DNA of 64,000 nt from Pseudomonas sp. TTU2014-080ASC (GTDB lineage Bacteria > Pseudomonadota > Gammaproteobacteria > Pseudomonadales > Pseudomonadaceae), in NCBI RefSeq assembly GCF_001446935.1, contig NZ_LKKK01000011.1, forward strand, positions 124,001 to 188,000, given 5' to 3'. Positions 1 to 8,388 of this stretch are shown in pieces. The position numbers were made by a program, and so were the translations under genes. Each line of letters starts with the position of its first letter. Position 1 is the first letter of the stretch. Under the pieces are notes generated by a model, which was given only the letters and a program-made list of their open reading frames with translations, was not told where the DNA came from and did no database searches.

Positions 1-504
1 GTAGTCCTCGGCAAGATTGTTTCGGTGTATGGCGTGAAAGGTGGCGTGAAGGTGTACTCCTTTACTGAACCTTTGACTAACGTGCTCAATTACCCTCGCT
101 GGACGCTTAGGCGTGAAGGCGAGGTTAAGCAAGTTGAGTTGGCCAGTGGACGTTTGCACGGCAAAGTCCTGGTAGCCACGCTGAAGGGCCTTGATGATCG
201 CGAAGTGGCTCGTACCTTCGCCGGATTTGAGATTTGTGTACCCCGCAGTGAGCTGCCGGATCTGAGCGACGGCGACTACTACTGGTATCAGTTGGAAGGT
301 CTTAAGGTCATCAATCAAGACGGGCAGCTGCTCGGCAAAGTTGATCATCTGTTTGAGACCGGTGCCAACGATGTAATGGTGGTTAAGCCTTGCATCGACA
401 GTTTGGATGATCGTGAGCGCTTATTGCCCTATACCGAGCAATGTGTGTTGTCGATTGATCTTGCTGCCGGCGAAATGCGGGTTGACTGGGATGCGGACTT
501 CTAA
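1..504 (+). CDS. rimM: Ribosome maturation factor RimM (5' end outside the window)
   Basis: RimM assists late 30S subunit assembly by binding ribosomal protein uS19 and the head of 16S rRNA; it is cytoplasmic. The frame is already open at base 1, so the true start lies upstream; 167 residues and a TAA remain. The N-terminal barrel begins with a readable [13 protein letters not shown] stretch, and the C-terminal PRC barrel is visible in [14 protein letters not shown] followed by NDVMVV. trmD follows after 5 bases, as in the conserved rpsP-rimM-trmD-rplS operon, so the two are surely co-transcribed. Identity is firm; only the missing N-terminus is uncertain. Confidence 0.95.
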   Translation, partial: VVLGKIVSVYGVKGGVKVYSFTEPLTNVLNYPRWTLRREGEVKQVELASGRLHGKVLVATLKGLDDREVARTFAGFEICVPRSELPDLSDGDYYWYQLEGLKVINQDGQLLGKVDHLFETGANDVMVVKPCIDSLDDRERLLPYTEQCVLSIDLAAGEMRVDWDADF

Positions 505-509
505 GCCTG

Positions 510-1262
510 ATGGCCAATTTGCGCGTTGAAGTCATTACGCTGTTCCCGGAAATGTTTGCCGCCATTAGTGAATATGGCATCACCAGCCGGGCGGTGAAGC
601 AGGAGCTGTTACAGCTGACCTGCTGGAATCCGCGCAGCCACACCACTGACCGTCACCACACTGTGGATGATCGGCCCTTTGGTGGTGGCCCAGGGATGGT
701 GATGAAGATCAAGCCGCTTGAAGATGCTCTGCTTGATGCAAAGCAGGCTGCAGGTGGTGCGGCAAAGGTAATTTACCTGTCGCCGCAAGGTCGCCAGCTG
801 ACACAGTCAGCCGTACGCGAACTGGCTAATGAGAGTGCCTTAATTCTCATTGCAGGCCGCTACGAAGGCATTGATGAGCGTTTCATTGAGACGTACGTCG
901 ATGAAGAATGGTCGATCGGGGATTACGTCCTGTCCGGCGGTGAGCTTCCGGCCATGGTCCTGATCGACGCGGTAACGCGCCTATTGCCTGGTGCATTGGG
1001 TCATGCCGATTCAGCCGAGGAGGACTCCTTTACGGATGGACTGCTCGACTGCCCGCACTACACCCGACCTGAGGTGTACGAGGGAAAACGTGTTCCTCAA
1101 GTGTTGCTTAGTGGCAACCATGAACACATCCGGCGTTGGCGTTTACAGCAGTCCTTAGGTAGGACCTGGGAACGTCGCGCTGATCTTCTGGATAGCCGCT
1201 CGCTTTCTGGAGAAGAGAAGAAGCTGCTGGAGGAATACATCCGCCAGCGGGACGATAGTTAA
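510..1262 (+). CDS. trmD: tRNA (guanine-37-N1)-methyltransferase TrmD
   Basis: TrmD methylates N1 of G37 next to the anticodon using S-adenosylmethionine and so prevents +1 frameshifting. The protein has 250 residues, the usual length. The trefoil-knot cofactor site is readable as [13 protein letters not shown] near residues 134-146, and the tRNA-binding segment [10 protein letters not shown] follows. The ATG at 510 is five bases after the rimM stop, with no strong Shine-Dalgarno of its own, which suggests translation coupled to rimM. rplS follows 40 bases downstream in the same operon. Confidence 0.97.
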   Translation: MANLRVEVITLFPEMFAAISEYGITSRAVKQELLQLTCWNPRSHTTDRHHTVDDRPFGGGPGMVMKIKPLEDALLDAKQAAGGAAKVIYLSPQGRQLTQSAVRELANESALILIAGRYEGIDERFIETYVDEEWSIGDYVLSGGELPAMVLIDAVTRLLPGALGHADSAEEDSFTDGLLDCPHYTRPEVYEGKRVPQVLLSGNHEHIRRWRLQQSLGRTWERRADLLDSRSLSGEEKKLLEEYIRQRDDS

Positions 1263-1302
1263 CGTATCGATGACCGGCTAAGGCCTGTCTTAGGAGCGCA
1301 GC

Positions 1303-1653
1303 ATGACCAACAAGATTATTCAGCAGATCGAAGCTGAACAGATGAACAAAGAAATCCCGGCTTTTGCTCCGGGTGACACCGTAATCGTTCAGGTTAAAGT
1401 GAAAGAAGGCGACCGTCAGCGTCTGCAGGCTTTCGAAGGTGTTGTTATTGGCAAGCGCAACCGTGGCCTGAACAGTGCGTTCACTGTTCGTAAAATCTCC
1501 AACGGTGTTGGCGTTGAGCGTACTTTCCAGACTTACAGCCCGCTGGTTGACAGCCTGACTGTTAAGCGTCGCGGTGACGTACGTAAAGCCAAGCTGTACT
1601 ACCTGCGTGACCTGTCTGGTAAGGCAGCTCGCATCAAGGAAAAACTGAACTAA
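1303..1653 (+). CDS. rplS: 50S ribosomal protein bL19
   Basis: Protein bL19 sits at the 30S-50S interface of the ribosome. The 116-residue product begins [14 protein letters not shown] and contains the family signature around [12 protein letters not shown] and the basic C-terminal tail. A good ribosome binding site (TAGGAG) precedes the ATG by about 7 bases. It is the last gene of the rimM-trmD-rplS operon and is followed within 16 bases by a clear hairpin terminator. Codon use is strongly biased, as expected for a highly expressed ribosomal protein. Confidence 0.98.
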   Translation: MTNKIIQQIEAEQMNKEIPAFAPGDTVIVQVKVKEGDRQRLQAFEGVVIGKRNRGLNSAFTVRKISNGVGVERTFQTYSPLVDSLTVKRRGDVRKAKLYYLRDLSGKAARIKEKLN

Positions 1654-1668
1654 GTTCAGTCTTCCGAC

Positions 1669-1695
1669 AAAAAGCAGCCTACGGGCTGCTTTTTG
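1669..1695 (+). terminator. Intrinsic terminator after rplS
   Basis: A perfect stem of AAAAAGCAGCC with GGCTGCTTTTT around a short loop lies 16 bases after the rplS stop and ends in a T run. It closes the rimM-trmD-rplS operon and separates it from the thioesterase gene. Confidence 0.9.
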
Positions 1696-1790
1696 CGTTT
1701 CTGGGCGGTGGAAATCTAGTCGTGGACTTGGCTGCCGTATCAACTGTTTGGCGGGCAGGGAAGGTCGCACGACTTATCAGGTGTAATGCA

Positions 1791-2195
1791 ATGACCCCAA
1801 GAGAGCAGGAAATTCAGCGCCGCTGTGCGCTGTCTGAAACCCGTGTCACTAAGGCAGTTTTTCCGCCGACGACCAATCACCACAACACCTTATTTGGCGG
1901 GACCGCGCTGGCCTGGATGGACGAGGTGTCCTTTATTGCTGCAACCCGTTTCTGTCGCCTGCCTCTGGTTACGGTTTCTTCGGACAGAATTGACTTCAAG
2001 CACGCGATTCCAGCGGGATCGATTGTCGAGTTAGTCGGGCGCGTTGTTTCTGTGGGTAATACCAGCCTGAAGGTCGAGGTCGAAGTCTTTGTAGAGAGTA
2101 TGAGTAGCGACGGGCGTGAACGTGCCATTCATGGCATCTTTAGCTTTGTCGCTATCGATGAAAACAAAAAACCAGTGCCGGTATTACCGGTTTGA
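1791..2195 (+). CDS. Acyl-CoA thioesterase, hotdog fold (YciA/BFIT type)
   Basis: The 134-residue protein is a hotdog-fold thioesterase of the type that hydrolyses acyl-CoA to free acid and CoA in the cytoplasm. The hallmark NHHNTLFGGTALAWMDE segment (about residues 25-41) carries the conserved Asn/His and the catalytic Asp. The frame is open upstream to a GTG at 1722, but the ATG at 1791 gives the usual N-terminus and length for the family. It has its own transcription unit after the rplS terminator and converges with the gene at 2209. The exact acyl substrate cannot be read from the sequence. Confidence 0.85.
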   Translation: MTPREQEIQRRCALSETRVTKAVFPPTTNHHNTLFGGTALAWMDEVSFIAATRFCRLPLVTVSSDRIDFKHAIPAGSIVELVGRVVSVGNTSLKVEVEVFVESMSSDGRERAIHGIFSFVAIDENKKPVPVLPV

Positions 2196-2208
2196 CGGTG
2201 TTAATGCC

Positions 2209-2883
2209 CTAACGGTTTAGGGTGACTCTCAATGAGGCTTGGGACAGGTCGATATCATGCAGGCTCAGATTGCCGAAGGACTGATTCTGTCCGGCTCCTG
2301 CCACGCGGATATTGTCGAACTTCAGTTCGCCAATCGAGCTGGGCAACCTGACATTGACCGAGCCGTCGGCATTGATAGTTGAGGTGAGTTTACTGATGTC
2401 GTACTGAACATCTTTCATCGAGACTTCGGCTTCAAGGTTGTTGAGGACCGGCATCACCAGTTTGCTGAGTTTTGCAACGGTGCTCAGGCCGCTTCCGCCT
2501 TCAGCTTGCAAGAGCAATCCCTGCAATGCGTCGTCTAGGCCCTGGGCACTAACTTCGCTCATTTCAAGATCGCTCAGCGGGCGCAGGCCTGAGAGGTGAT
2601 CCTGCTGGCTGAACGCGGTCTCGGTGTCCGGCGTGCTGGCATAGATGATCTGGAATGGGCTGAGCAGTGCGGCCACTAGCGTTGCAGCCAAGCGCAGATT
2701 GGTCTGTTTACTCAGGGCTTTCTTGAGTTGTCGCTCGGTAAGCAGGCCCTGCTCGATCAGGATTTCACCCAGCCGTTTGTTGCTGGTTAGCTGAATGGTA
2801 ATGGCGGCGTCAAGTTGTTGCCGGGTGATCAGACCTTTATTGATCAGAATCTGGCCAAGACGAGAGTGCTGATGTTTGGACAT
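2209..2883 (-). CDS. MshEN (c-di-GMP-binding type) domain joined to a membrane segment and an exported domain
   Basis: The 224-residue protein starts with two 24-residue units, each beginning RLG and ending in Gln (residues 8-31 and 37-60), separated by exactly five residues. That is the layout described for the MshEN domain that binds cyclic di-GMP in MshE/PilB/GspE ATPases. No ATPase follows. Instead there is a hydrophobic segment (about 64-82, LAATLVAALLSPFQIIYA) and then a roughly 140-residue exported-looking region with a SDLEMSEVSAQG motif like those of Pseudomonas secreted or surface DUF proteins. The ATG at 2883 was chosen because it starts just before the first motif; the frame stays open to 2985. 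It is monocistronic and convergent with the thioesterase gene. A cyclic-di-GMP-responsive membrane protein is an inference. Confidence 0.75.
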   Translation of the reverse strand: MSKHQHSRLGQILINKGLITRQQLDAAITIQLTSNKRLGEILIEQGLLTERQLKKALSKQTNLRLAATLVAALLSPFQIIYASTPDTETAFSQQDHLSGLRPLSDLEMSEVSAQGLDDALQGLLLQAEGGSGLSTVAKLSKLVMPVLNNLEAEVSMKDVQYDISKLTSTINADGSVNVRLPSSIGELKFDNIRVAGAGQNQSFGNLSLHDIDLSQASLRVTLNR

Positions 2884-3091
2884 CGGAAGGGCCTTGTTGT
2901 GCAGTAATAGCATGATGCAATCATCGTCCGGCCTTGCTGCTTTGTCACCGAACCAAGGATAGGGTATTGCCTGAAATTTGATCAAAATGCTTATAAAAAG
3001 TAAGGCTTTTAGTCGGGCTGAAGTTCTACCGGACTAGATTGAATGAGAGCTCTGATGGACACTGCCCCGCACTGTCTGCTGAGAAATACTG

Positions 3092-3988
3092 ATGTCCGCA
3101 ATTGATCACCCCTTAATTGACCGTTTTCTTGAAGCACTGTGGCTGGAGAAAGGCCTTTCAGCTCATACCCGCGCGGCTTACCGAAGTGATTTGGCTTTGT
3201 TTAATGGCTGGCTCGAGCCCAGAGGTGTGGGGCTCAGAGAGGCAGGCCGCGAGGTGATTCTCGATCATCTAGCCTGGCGTATGAATGAAGGTTACAAGGC
3301 ACGTTCTACAGCACGCCTGCTGTCGGGTTTGCGGGGCTTCTACCGCTATCTTTTACGCGAGCAGCTGATTACTCAGGATCCCACCTTGCAGGTGGATCTT
3401 CCGCAGCTAGGACGACCATTGCCTAAGTCGCTGTCGGAGGCTGATGTTGAGGCGCTTTTAGCTGCGCCTGACTTAGATGATCCGGTGGGGTTGCGTGATC
3501 GAGCAATGCTGGAGGTCCTGTACGCCTGTGGTTTGCGGGTGAGCGAACTGATCGCACTGACCTTTGAGCAGGTGAACCTGCGTCAGGGCGTATTGCGGGT
3601 ATTCGGTAAGGGCAGCAAAGAGCGCCTGGTTCCGTTGGGTGAAGAGGCGATTAGCTGGATAGAGCGTTACTGCAAGGAGGCGCGGCCATTCTTGCTGGAT
3701 GGCAAACCGAGCGATGTGCTGTTCCCAAGCTTGCGCGGCGAGCAGATGACCCGTCAGACCTTCTGGTACCGGATCAAGCACCAGGCCAAAGTGGCGGGGA
3801 TCAGCAAGAGTCTGTCGCCGCATACGCTGCGTCATGCCTTTGCCACCCATTTGCTCAACCATGGTGCAGACCTGCGCGTGGTGCAGATGCTGCTGGGGCA
3901 CAGTGACTTATCCACAACTCAGATTTACACGCACATTGCCCGTGCGCGCTTACAGGAGCTTCATTCCCAGCACCATCCGCGGGGGTGA
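3092..3988 (+). CDS. xerD: Site-specific tyrosine recombinase XerD
   Basis: XerD, with XerC, resolves chromosome dimers at dif under FtsK control. The 298-residue protein has the N-terminal core-binding domain (to about 105) and the catalytic domain. All six catalytic residues are visible: Arg149 (GLRVSEL), Lys173 (GKGSK), His244, Arg247 (HTLRH), His270 (LLGHSD) and the nucleophile Tyr279 (TQIYTH); the numbering nearly equals that of E. coli XerD. dsbC follows on the same strand, the xerD-dsbC-hom order being typical of Pseudomonas. The start is the ATG at 3092. Confidence 0.96.
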   Translation: MSAIDHPLIDRFLEALWLEKGLSAHTRAAYRSDLALFNGWLEPRGVGLREAGREVILDHLAWRMNEGYKARSTARLLSGLRGFYRYLLREQLITQDPTLQVDLPQLGRPLPKSLSEADVEALLAAPDLDDPVGLRDRAMLEVLYACGLRVSELIALTFEQVNLRQGVLRVFGKGSKERLVPLGEEAISWIERYCKEARPFLLDGKPSDVLFPSLRGEQMTRQTFWYRIKHQAKVAGISKSLSPHTLRHAFATHLLNHGADLRVVQMLLGHSDLSTTQIYTHIARARLQELHSQHHPRG

Positions 3989-4080
3989 TGTTGCCGTTTG
4001 TGTCGCTGTTATCGGCCTGACGGGGCTTCTATGGTAGGCTGTGAGGATTTAACGAATGGCTCATTGCGACAGGAGAGTTT

Positions 4081-4809
4081 ATGTTTTCAAAGCGCTTTGC
4101 ACTGGCATTGGCTATGGGGCTGGTCAGTAGTGTTTCTGTCGCAGCCACTCCGGATGAAGCGATCCGCAAGACACTCAATGCTCTGGACCCTAATTTGCCG
4201 GTTCAGGCGATCGCTGAAAGCCCGATGAAAGGCGTTTACCAGATTGAGCTTAGCGGTGGTCGTCAGCTTTACACCAGCGCCGATGGCCAGTTTCTGTTGC
4301 AGGGGTATATGTATCAGGTCAAAGACGGTAAGGCCGTCAACCTGACCGAAGCAGCAGAGAGCCGCGGTGTTGCTAAAGAGATTGCAGCCATTCCTGCCTC
4401 TGAAATGGTGGTCTTTCCTGCTAAGGAAACCAAAACGCACATTACGGTCTTCACCGATACAGATTGTGGCTATTGCCAGAAGCTTCACTCAGAAGTACCT
4501 GAGTTGAACCGTTTGGGCGTGGAGGTTCGCTATGTGGCCTTCCCGCGTCAGGGGTTGCAGAGTGACGCAGCCAAAGAGCTGGTCAGCGTTTGGTGCGCCA
4601 AGGATCGCCAGCAGGCCATGAACCTGGCTAAAACCCGCCAGCCGGTTCCGGAGGCAACCTGTGACAACCCGGTTGCTAAACAGTATGAGCTTGGGCAGTT
4701 GGTTGGCGTATCCGGAACACCTGCGATTGTTCTGGCCAATGGCAGGCTGATTCCGGGGTATCAGCCTGCACCGCAACTGGCCAAGGTGGCGATTGAGGCT
4801 GGTAAGTAA
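4081..4809 (+). CDS. dsbC: Periplasmic thiol:disulfide isomerase DsbC
   Basis: DsbC repairs wrongly paired disulfides in periplasmic proteins and is kept reduced by DsbD. The 242-residue precursor has a signal peptide (about 1-22, ending SVSVAA), an N-terminal dimerisation domain and a thioredoxin domain with the active-site CGYC at 129-132 and the cis-Pro loop in VSGTPAIV. A good Shine-Dalgarno (AGGAG) lies just before the ATG at 4081. It is followed by two hairpin terminators, so hom is transcribed separately. Confidence 0.95.
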   Translation: MFSKRFALALAMGLVSSVSVAATPDEAIRKTLNALDPNLPVQAIAESPMKGVYQIELSGGRQLYTSADGQFLLQGYMYQVKDGKAVNLTEAAESRGVAKEIAAIPASEMVVFPAKETKTHITVFTDTDCGYCQKLHSEVPELNRLGVEVRYVAFPRQGLQSDAAKELVSVWCAKDRQQAMNLAKTRQPVPEATCDNPVAKQYELGQLVGVSGTPAIVLANGRLIPGYQPAPQLAKVAIEAGK

Positions 4810-4837
4810 CCAGCCCGAGTTGTCGATTGACTAATAA

Positions 4838-4867
4838 ACAGCCGCTTCGTAATGTGCGGCTCTTTTT
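4838..4867 (+). terminator. First terminator after dsbC
   Basis: The stem AGCCGC/GCGGCT (4840-4861) is followed by a run of five T. It lies about 30 bases after the dsbC stop and immediately before a second hairpin. Confidence 0.75.
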
Positions 4868-4870
4868 CGA

Positions 4871-4896
4871 CGGCCGGAGCTTGCTCCGGCCGTTTT
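4871..4896 (+). terminator. Second terminator after dsbC
   Basis: A perfect 10-bp stem, CGGCCGGAGC with GCTCCGGCCG, is followed by TTTT and ends 25 bases before the hom start. With the preceding hairpin it forms a tandem terminator insulating hom from dsbC, which leaves very little room for a hom promoter and suggests either read-through or an upstream promoter. Confidence 0.7.
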
Positions 4897-4921
4897 ATGC
4901 AGTACGGATGGGGAGTTCAGT

Positions 4922-6226
4922 GTGAAACCGGTCAAAGTAGGCATCTGTGGGTTGGGAACCGTTGGTGGCGGTACCTTTAATGTGCTCAAGCGCAACGCCG
5001 AGGAAATTGCTCGCCGTGCTGGGCGCGGTATTGAAGTGGTGCATATTGCTATGCGCTCTCAAAACCCTCAGTGCGATATTACCGGTACGCCGACGACCGC
5101 TGATGTTTTCGATGTCGTTAATAACCCCGAAGTCGAAATCGTTGTTGAGCTCATCGGCGGTTATACCGTGGCCAAGGATCTGGTGATCAAGGCGATCGAG
5201 AACGGCAAACATGTAGTGACAGCCAACAAAGCGCTGATCGCCGTGCACGGTAATGAAATTTTCGCCCTGGCCCGTGAGAAGGGGGTGATTGTTGCCTTTG
5301 AGGCCGCTGTTGCTGGCGGTATCCCGGTGATCAAAGCGATCCGTGAAGGTCTGGCGGCCAACCGTATCAACTGGCTGGCTGGGATCATCAACGGCACCGG
5401 TAACTTTATTCTGAGTGAAATGCGTGAGAAGGGCCGCACCTTTGATGACGTGCTGGCTGAAGCGCAGGCGCTGGGTTATGCCGAGGCTGACCCGACTTTT
5501 GACGTTGAAGGCACTGATGCCGCGCACAAGCTAACCATCCTGGCTTCGATCGCGTTTGGTATTCCGCTGCAATTTGAAAAGGCTTACACCGAAGGCATCA
5601 CCAAGCTGACCACTGCTGATGTGAACTATGCAGAAGCGCTGGGCTATCGCATCAAGCACCTCGGTGTAGCACGTCGCACTGAGGCTGGAATCGAGCTGCG
5701 TGTTCACCCAACGCTGATCCCGGCTGACCGCCTGATCGCCAATGTTAACGGTGTGATGAATGCGGTGATGGTTAACGGTGATGCGGCAGGCAGCACGCTG
5801 TTCTACGGTGCTGGTGCCGGTATGGAGCCGACTGCTTCTGCCGTAGTAGCTGATCTGGTCGACGTGGTGCGGGTGATGACCTCTGATCCAACCAACCGCG
5901 TTCCGCACCTGGCCTTCCAGCCGGACGCATTGTCGGATCATCCGATCCTGCCAATCGAAGCCTGCGAAAGCGCATACTATCTGCGCATTCATGCCAAGGA
6001 TCGCCCAGGCGTACTGGCCCAAGTGGCAAGCATCATGTCGGCTCGCGGTATCAACATCGAGTCGATCATGCAGAAAGAAGTTGAGGAGCAGGATGGTCTG
6101 GTGCCGATGATTCTCGTCACTCACCGCGTAGTGGAAGCGCAGATCAACGAAGCCATCAATGCCCTTGAGGCGCTTGATGACGTTGTGGGCAGTGTTGTGC
6201 GCATCCGCGTAGAGCAGCTCGGCTAA
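4922..6226 (+). CDS. hom: Homoserine dehydrogenase
   Basis: This enzyme reduces aspartate semialdehyde to homoserine with NAD(P)H, the branch point to threonine and methionine. The 434-residue protein has the N-terminal Rossmann motif (GICGLGTVGGGTF), the catalytic core with GNFILSEM and TGADPTFDVEG-like segments, and a C-terminal ACT domain (about 352-430, LRIHAKDRPGVL) for feedback inhibition by threonine. The start is GTG at 4922, behind a GGGGAG ribosome binding site. thrC lies 63 bases downstream. No aspartokinase domain is fused, as is normal in Pseudomonas. Confidence 0.96.
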   Translation: MKPVKVGICGLGTVGGGTFNVLKRNAEEIARRAGRGIEVVHIAMRSQNPQCDITGTPTTADVFDVVNNPEVEIVVELIGGYTVAKDLVIKAIENGKHVVTANKALIAVHGNEIFALAREKGVIVAFEAAVAGGIPVIKAIREGLAANRINWLAGIINGTGNFILSEMREKGRTFDDVLAEAQALGYAEADPTFDVEGTDAAHKLTILASIAFGIPLQFEKAYTEGITKLTTADVNYAEALGYRIKHLGVARRTEAGIELRVHPTLIPADRLIANVNGVMNAVMVNGDAAGSTLFYGAGAGMEPTASAVVADLVDVVRVMTSDPTNRVPHLAFQPDALSDHPILPIEACESAYYLRIHAKDRPGVLAQVASIMSARGINIESIMQKEVEEQDGLVPMILVTHRVVEAQINEAINALEALDDVVGSVVRIRVEQLG

Positions 6227-6235
6227 TTACCCGAT

Positions 6236-6261
6236 AACCGCAGGTGATTGCACCTGCGGTT
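6236..6261 (+). promoter_or_regulatory. Hairpin between hom and thrC
   Basis: A perfect 11-bp inverted repeat (AACCGCAGGTG / CACCTGCGGTT, loop ATTG) fills most of the 63-base hom-thrC gap. It is followed by only a short T stretch, so it is more likely a weak terminator or transcript-stabilising hairpin than a full stop; it may set the hom:thrC ratio. Confidence 0.55.
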
Positions 6262-6289
6262 TAAAGTTTCGAATCAAAGGTTTGCTTCT

Positions 6290-7699
6290 ATGCGTTATAT
6301 CAGTACCCGTGGTCAGGCCCCGGCCCTGAATTTTGAAGACGTGCTGCTTGCTGGTCTGGCCAGCGACGGCGGCCTGTATGTGCCGGAAAATCTGCCGCGC
6401 TTTACTCAGGAGGAGATCGCCTCCTGGGCTGGCCTGCCGTATCACGAGCTGGCGTTCCGTGTTATGCGCCCGTTTGTTGAAGGCAGCATTCCAGACGCTG
6501 ACTTCAAGAAAATCCTCGAAGAAACCTACGCAGTGTTTGCCCACAACGCTGTGGCACCGTTGCGTCAGTTGAATGGCAATGAATGGGTGTTGGAGCTGTT
6601 CCACGGTCCGACCCTGGCGTTCAAGGACTTTGCCCTGCAGCTGCTCGGCCGCCTGTTGGATTACGTGCTGGCCAAGCGCAACGAGCGTGTGGTGATCATG
6701 GGGGCGACATCCGGTGATACCGGCTCGGCTGCGATTGAAGGCTGCAAGGCGTGCGAGAACGTCGACATCTTCATCATGCACCCGCACAACCGTGTGTCTG
6801 AGGTGCAGCGTCGCCAGATGACCACCATTCTGGGCGACAACATTCACAACATCGCCATCGAAGGCAACTTCGATGACTGCCAGGAAATGGTCAAGGCCAG
6901 CTTTGCTGATCAGGGCTTCCTGAAAGGTACTCGCCTGGTTGCAGTGAACTCGATCAACTGGGCGCGGATCATGGCCCAGATCGTTTACTACTTCCACGCG
7001 GCACTGCAGCTGGGTGGCCCGGCGCGCTCCATCGCGTTCTCGGTGCCGACTGGCAACTTCGGCGACATCTTTGCCGGTTACCTTGCGCGTAACATGGGCC
7101 TGCCGATCAGCCAACTGATCGTCGCCACTAACCGCAACGATATCCTGCACCGCTTCATGAGCGGCAACCAGTATGTGAAGGAAACTCTGCATCCGACGTT
7201 GTCGCCATCGATGGATATCATGGTTTCGTCCAACTTCGAGCGTCTGTTGTTCGACCTGCACGGTCGCAATGGCGCTGCTATTGCTGGTCTCATGGATACC
7301 TTCAAGCAGGGCGGCGGTTTCAGCGTGGAGCAAGATCGCTGGACTGAAGCGCGCAAGCTGTTCGACTCGCTGGCTGTTGATGATGAGCAGACCTGCGAAA
7401 CCATCGCTCAGGTGTACAAAGAGTGCGGTGAGCTGCTGGATCCGCACACTGCCATTGGTGTACGCGCTGCCCGCGAATGCCGCCGCAGTTTGGCTACACC
7501 GATGGTGACGCTGGGTACTGCACATCCGGTCAAGTTCCCGGAAGCGGTTGAAAAGGCAGGTGTGGGTCAGGCTCCGGCACTGCCAGCGCATCTGACCGAT
7601 CTATTTGAGCGCGAAGAGCGTTGCACTGTGTTGGCTAACGACCTGAAAGCCGTGCAGAGCTTTGTTGCTCAGCACGGTAATCGTGGTAAGCCGCTCTAA
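6290..7699 (+). CDS. thrC: Threonine synthase
   Basis: ThrC converts O-phosphohomoserine to threonine using pyridoxal phosphate. The protein has 469 residues; the PLP-binding lysine is Lys112 in TLAFKDFALQ and the phosphate-binding loop is visible as GATSGDTGSAA. The frame is open from 6248, but the ATG at 6290 gives the standard MRYISTRG start. It follows hom; no thrB is present in the window, in line with Pseudomonas keeping homoserine kinase elsewhere. It is closed by a strong terminator at about 7714-7748. Confidence 0.97.
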   Translation: MRYISTRGQAPALNFEDVLLAGLASDGGLYVPENLPRFTQEEIASWAGLPYHELAFRVMRPFVEGSIPDADFKKILEETYAVFAHNAVAPLRQLNGNEWVLELFHGPTLAFKDFALQLLGRLLDYVLAKRNERVVIMGATSGDTGSAAIEGCKACENVDIFIMHPHNRVSEVQRRQMTTILGDNIHNIAIEGNFDDCQEMVKASFADQGFLKGTRLVAVNSINWARIMAQIVYYFHAALQLGGPARSIAFSVPTGNFGDIFAGYLARNMGLPISQLIVATNRNDILHRFMSGNQYVKETLHPTLSPSMDIMVSSNFERLLFDLHGRNGAAIAGLMDTFKQGGGFSVEQDRWTEARKLFDSLAVDDEQTCETIAQVYKECGELLDPHTAIGVRAARECRRSLATPMVTLGTAHPVKFPEAVEKAGVGQAPALPAHLTDLFEREERCTVLANDLKAVQSFVAQHGNRGKPL

Positions 7700-7713
7700 G
7701 TAGCGTTAAATAG

Positions 7714-7748
7714 AAAAGGCCGGTTACCGTGAGGGACCGGCCTTTTTT
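7714..7748 (+). terminator. Terminator after thrC
   Basis: The inverted repeat AAAAGGCCGGT / ACCGGCCTTTT ends in six or more T. It sits between the convergent thrC and the 2H phosphoesterase gene and has A-rich and T-rich flanks, so it can work in both directions. Confidence 0.88.
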
Positions 7749-7761
7749 GTGCCTTCCATTT

Positions 7762-8388
7762 TTAGTTTGAAGCTGTCAGTGCCACCGTATTTTCGTAGCG
7801 TAAAGGGCCGTGTTGTTCTTGCGCTTCGTAGGTGGCGAAGTGAATGTCCTGAACCGTCATTCGTAACGGCGTCGAAGGTATCTGTTGCAGGCGTTCGATG
7901 AGGTGTTCGCGTTGCACGCTCTGGCGATACAGGCCCAAGGTCAGGTGTGGCACGTAATGCGTTTGGCGGATTTCATTACTGAGAGTATCCAACTTATCCC
8001 TGATCGCTTGCAGGTGTTGGCCTGGGTCAGTAACCCGCAAGTAAGCGGCGCTGCTGAAACTGTCTGCGCGGCCAATTTCCAGTTCGAATGACGGGTAATG
8101 CAGTGGCTCCAGCGCTGCACGTTGTGCGCTTAACTGACCATGCGTGAAGTCATCATCATGTTGCTGGTCGTCAGCCATAAAGCCGCAAACAAACAGGGTG
8201 ATATGTGCCTGGCGCTGGCCATGTGGGTGCAGCCAATCGCCGAGGACTTCACGCGCTTGCTGGATGCGCGACAGCACTGCCGGTTCGTTAACCGTGATTA
8301 CCCAAACACCGTAACGCCTACGGCCTTTATGCCATTCAGGGTAATCCCGCAGCTCGCAGGCGAGGGTGTGTTGCCAGTTGTGCGGCAT
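7762..8388 (-). CDS. 2H phosphoesterase / 2'-5' RNA ligase-like protein
   Basis: The 208-residue protein carries two HxT motifs, His62-x-Thr64 (AHITLF) and His148-x-Thr150 (PHLTLG), about 86 residues apart, which is the signature of the 2H phosphoesterase superfamily (LigT, cyclic phosphodiesterases). Such enzymes act on 2',3'-cyclic phosphates or 2'-5' linkages in RNA. The start codon overlaps the stop of the upstream CoA-transferase gene (TGATG at 8386-8390), so translation is coupled. The pairing with a CoA transferase has no obvious biochemical logic, and the true substrate is unknown. Confidence 0.8.
   Translation of the reverse strand: MPHNWQHTLACELRDYPEWHKGRRRYGVWVITVNEPAVLSRIQQAREVLGDWLHPHGQRQAHITLFVCGFMADDQQHDDDFTHGQLSAQRAALEPLHYPSFELEIGRADSFSSAAYLRVTDPGQHLQAIRDKLDTLSNEIRQTHYVPHLTLGLYRQSVQREHLIERLQQIPSTPLRMTVQDIHFATYEAQEQHGPLRYENTVALTASN

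Noticed and set aside
6227-7591. A 454-codon open frame opposite thrC
   Set aside because: Same antisense effect; the product has no recognisable domain and overlaps thrC entirely.
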